Shown here in pieces: positions 5,087 through 6,616 of a DNA stretch of 6,616 nt; position 1 is the stretch's first letter, and each line of letters begins with the position of its first letter. The DNA lies in contig CALHWA010000051.1 in assembly GCA_938036845.1 (NCBI GenBank), positions 1 to 6,616 of the forward strand. Reading direction: 5' to 3'. Position numbers and translations under genes: made by a program. The notes under the pieces are model-generated. The model saw nothing but the letters and a program-made list of their open reading frames with translations. It ran no database searches and was not told where the DNA came from. The DNA is from an uncultured Candidatus Saccharibacteria bacterium (GTDB lineage: Bacteria; Patescibacteriota; Saccharimonadia; Saccharimonadales; Saccharimonadaceae).

Positions 5087-5674
5087 CTAGTGCTTCATTG
5101 TCCGCATCGCATGCCTCAGCTGCGCAACGGCCCGCTGGGCTCGCTCTGCGGTCCAATACCGATCAGGGGTGATGGTGCTATCGCCAGTTGGCTCTTCCTT
5201 GTAGCGCCACACGATCGACCCGCGCTTTACGATCGTCACATCAGGCACAAAAATCCGCGGTTGACCGTTCTCATCCTTACTGAGATAAGGCGCAAGACGC
5301 GCCACCAGCTTTTGGTATGTCTCGTTCTTACTAGCGCGTGCCTGACGAATGTTGAGATAGTGAATCGTAGCAATACCCTCAGCACGAGCGGCTTGGTCAA
5401 CATACTCGCTCAGCCGCTGGCACCACGGGCACTGCGGGTAGCCAAGAAACACCACGCCTGTGCCATGCTCTAGTACATCCAGCACAGCAACATCACGTGC
5501 GTAGATAAAGCGGTTATCCGCCGCAACTCGTGGATACTCTGCCTGAAACCTTGCAGCGTCTGTCTGCCTTGCAGGCTGGGGGCGATACTGCTGAAGATAC
5601 CACGCCGCGCCAACCAGGCTGATGATCATAGCAATAACCACCCCTGTTATTATCACCTGCGTGCTTCGGCGCAT
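5087..5674 (-). CDS. Membrane-anchored thioredoxin-fold protein with CPWC site
   Basis: The 195-residue product begins with a short basic segment (MRRSTQ) and a hydrophobic helix (7-28), which acts as an uncleaved anchor; no lipobox cysteine is seen. The rest lies outside the cytoplasm. The thioredoxin fold is marked by the strand VVFLGYPQCPWCQRL (74-88) with redox-active C82 and C85 at the start of a helix, the following strand IATIHYLNI (101-109), and a cis-proline strand FVPDVTIVKRG (142-152; P144). Such proteins make, break or shuffle disulfides in exported proteins; the layout resembles bacteriocin-accessory (PedC/BrcD-type) thioredoxins, but that is a resemblance only. The start is fixed by AGGAGG (5680-5685). 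The gene begins 27 bp after the ABC-2 permease stop, so the two are very likely one operon. C-terminal residues 160-190 are polar and helical with no known motif. Confidence 0.88.
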   Translation of the reverse strand: MRRSTQVIITGVVIAMIISLVGAAWYLQQYRPQPARQTDAARFQAEYPRVAADNRFIYARDVAVLDVLEHGTGVVFLGYPQCPWCQRLSEYVDQAARAEGIATIHYLNIRQARASKNETYQKLVARLAPYLSKDENGQPRIFVPDVTIVKRGSIVWRYKEEPTGDSTITPDRYWTAERAQRAVAQLRHAMRTMKH

Positions 5675-5679
5675 CTCCC

Positions 5680-5685
5680 CCTCCT
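5680..5685 (-). promoter_or_regulatory. Consensus Shine-Dalgarno of the thioredoxin-like gene
   Basis: AGGAGG on the minus strand, inside the purine run AGAGGAGGGGGAG, five bases before the ATG at 5674. It is the strongest SD in the window and fills the 27-bp gap after the permease, which fits translation of a downstream gene in an operon. Confidence 0.85.
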
Positions 5686-5701
5686 CTTGTTCGTTATTTC
5701 G

Positions 5702-6616
5702 CTATTCCCACCGGAACAGCTTGATCGCTGCGATGTACACCACCAGCATCCATAGGCCAATGGCGCCGGCGTACGGCAGTACCTCCCCTAGGCTGGCGTG
5801 CTCGGTCATAATTAGGCGCAGGCCATCGGTCACAGGTGTCATGGGGATGAACTGGCTCAGCGTGCGCAGCCACTCCGGGAACATAAAGGATGGGAAGAAG
5901 GTGCCAGAAAGGAACATCATCGGGAAGGCCACCAGGTTGCCCAGCGGTGCCGACTGGTTCTCGTTCTTGGCCCAGCCGCCAATCAGCAGGCCAAAGCCCA
6001 CCATCAGCAGCGCCGCCAGGGTAATAAACGGCACGGCCAGCAGCCAGTCACCCCGCATAGTAAAGTGGAAGACGCTCATCCCCACCACCAGCATCATGGC
6101 GGCACTCAGCAGCGACACAATCGTGTAGTGGATGCCCATTGCCAGGATCAGCTGCCCGGCCGTAAAGGGTGATGCCCGCAGGCGCCGGTAGGAGCCCTTT
6201 TGCTTCTCCGTCGGCATCTGGTTAGCCAGGCCAAAGATCCCCATACTCAGCAAACTAAAGGCCAGTAGGCCGGTAAAGGTATAGTCGAAGGTTTTGAGCT
6301 GCTCATCGCCCACAGCCTGGCCAGCCACCTTTAGCGGTGGCTCGGGCTGGCCCATACCCCTGTTAATACCATCAATAATCTGCCCCATAATAGCCGTCAG
6401 CGTATTGCCAGACTGCTCCGAGCCCTTCGCGTAGAGCACACGCAGGGTGCCGCTTGGGCGCGCTTGGGCTTGGCCAGCGGCGCTGCCCTGCCCGGGCTGC
6501 GGGGTGTCAAGCTGCTGACCCTGGCTGCTACCCTGGCCAGGGGCGCCCGCTTGGGCTGGCTTCGCTTCGCCAAAGTCGGCTGGCAGCTCAATGATGCCAC
6601 TCAGCTCCGAGTGCTT
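5702..6616 (-). CDS. ABC-2 type exporter permease, C-terminal 304 residues, N-terminus outside window
   Basis: The open frame enters the window at 6616 and ends at TAG (5702-5704). It begins inside the external domain that follows TM1 in ABC-2 permeases (LSGIIELPADFG, residues 5-16, like the usual IPxxF segment). A Gln/Gly/Pro/Ala-rich stretch follows (about 18-56), then LRVLYAKGSEQSGN. The membrane domain starts with FTGLLAFSLLSMGIFGL; the cytoplasmic loop EKQKGSYRRLRASPF is the family EreGTlkrLlasP motif; FLSGTFFPSFMFPEWL and IPMTPVTDGLR are the ABC-2 signature near the C-terminus. Five hydrophobic segments are visible; TM1 would be upstream. The permease works as a dimer with an ATPase subunit, likely encoded further upstream. 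The apparent start at 6439 is a GTG inside the domain, not the true start. By eye GC is higher (62-65% in two sampled 60-base lines) than in the kinase-like gene (42% in one line). Substrate unknown. Confidence 0.93.
   Translation of the reverse strand, partial: KHSELSGIIELPADFGEAKPAQAGAPGQGSSQGQQLDTPQPGQGSAAGQAQARPSGTLRVLYAKGSEQSGNTLTAIMGQIIDGINRGMGQPEPPLKVAGQAVGDEQLKTFDYTFTGLLAFSLLSMGIFGLANQMPTEKQKGSYRRLRASPFTAGQLILAMGIHYTIVSLLSAAMMLVVGMSVFHFTMRGDWLLAVPFITLAALLMVGFGLLIGGWAKNENQSAPLGNLVAFPMMFLSGTFFPSFMFPEWLRTLSQFIPMTPVTDGLRLIMTEHASLGEVLPYAGAIGLWMLVVYIAAIKLFRWE
6449..6565 (-). repeat. Low-complexity Gln/Gly/Pro/Ala coding stretch with repeated CGCTTGGGC
   Basis: This part of the permease gene encodes about 39 residues made almost only of A, Q, G, P and S, with AQ and GQ dipeptides recurring. 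At the DNA level CGCTTGGGC occurs at 6451-6459, 6461-6469 and 6548-6556, each encoding Ala-Gln steps on the minus strand. It looks like a repeat-driven insertion in the external loop of the permease, predicted disordered. Confidence 0.7.

Noticed and set aside
5622..6128. Plus-strand open frame of 168 residues opposite the permease
   Set aside because: Ser/Arg/Pro-rich antisense shadow of the ABC-2 gene and of the thioredoxin start; no SD and no domain.
6437..6439. Permease start at 6439
   Set aside because: The codon is GTG inside the conserved LRVLYAKG strand, and the frame stays open with family-like sequence to the window edge.
6397..6600. Minus-strand open frame of 67 residues in another frame of the permease
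   Set aside because: It lies wholly within the low-complexity insertion and reflects its GC-rich repeats.
1..6616. tRNA, rRNA, CRISPR array, insertion sequence or attachment site
   Set aside because: No cloverleaf-like stretches, spaced repeats, transposase genes or terminal inverted repeats were seen on either strand.

Overview
The window carries eight protein-coding genes and one gene end, packed tightly, with no RNA genes, insertion sequences or CRISPR. The organism is a bacterium with classical sigma70-type promoters, Shine-Dalgarno sites on most but not all genes, and a CIRCE operator in front of groES. Compact spacing, mixed leaderless and SD-led starts and the gene mix (small Nudix, DUF488, DHA2 drug exporter, ABC-2 exporter, membrane-anchored thioredoxin) would fit a Patescibacteria/Saccharibacteria-like genome. 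That placement is an inference from general look, not from a marker gene.

Layout. Positions 1-213 (minus) hold the 5' end of groES, preceded by a promoter overlapped by a near-perfect CIRCE inverted repeat (267-293). Positions 472-1251 (minus) hold a protein-kinase-fold protein that ends at a TAG codon; the same frame stays open for 48 more protein-like codons down to a TAA at 325-327, just before the groES promoter, so the gene looks interrupted by an amber codon. Divergently, 1389-1856 (plus) is a Nudix hydrolase, followed by a consensus promoter and an approximately 110-nt leader for a 14-TM DHA2 multidrug exporter (2007-3674), and a DUF488/YeaO-like gene (3735-4088).

The second half is a co-directional minus-strand run reading right to left: an ABC-2 type permease (5702 to beyond 6616, N-terminus missing), a membrane-anchored thioredoxin-fold protein with a CPWC site (5087-5674), a small double-CxxC zinc-ribbon protein (4717-5025) and a histidine-phosphatase/phosphoglycerate-mutase-like enzyme (4116-4682). 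It meets the plus-strand DUF488 gene tail to tail with 27 bp between stops.

Functional picture. groES is heat-shock controlled through HrcA/CIRCE. The permease and thioredoxin genes are 27 bp apart with a strong SD between them, so they probably form an export unit in which the thioredoxin acts on disulfides outside the membrane. The remaining genes are single-gene units of housekeeping or detoxification type. A recurring extended -10 sequence close to TGCTATACT precedes several genes, and two genes (kinase-like, phosphatase) have it so close to the ATG that their mRNAs are probably leaderless. No obviously new multi-gene system is visible; the most unusual points are the in-frame amber in the kinase-like gene, the shortened GroES roof region, and the Gln/Gly/Pro/Ala-rich insertion in the ABC-2 permease.
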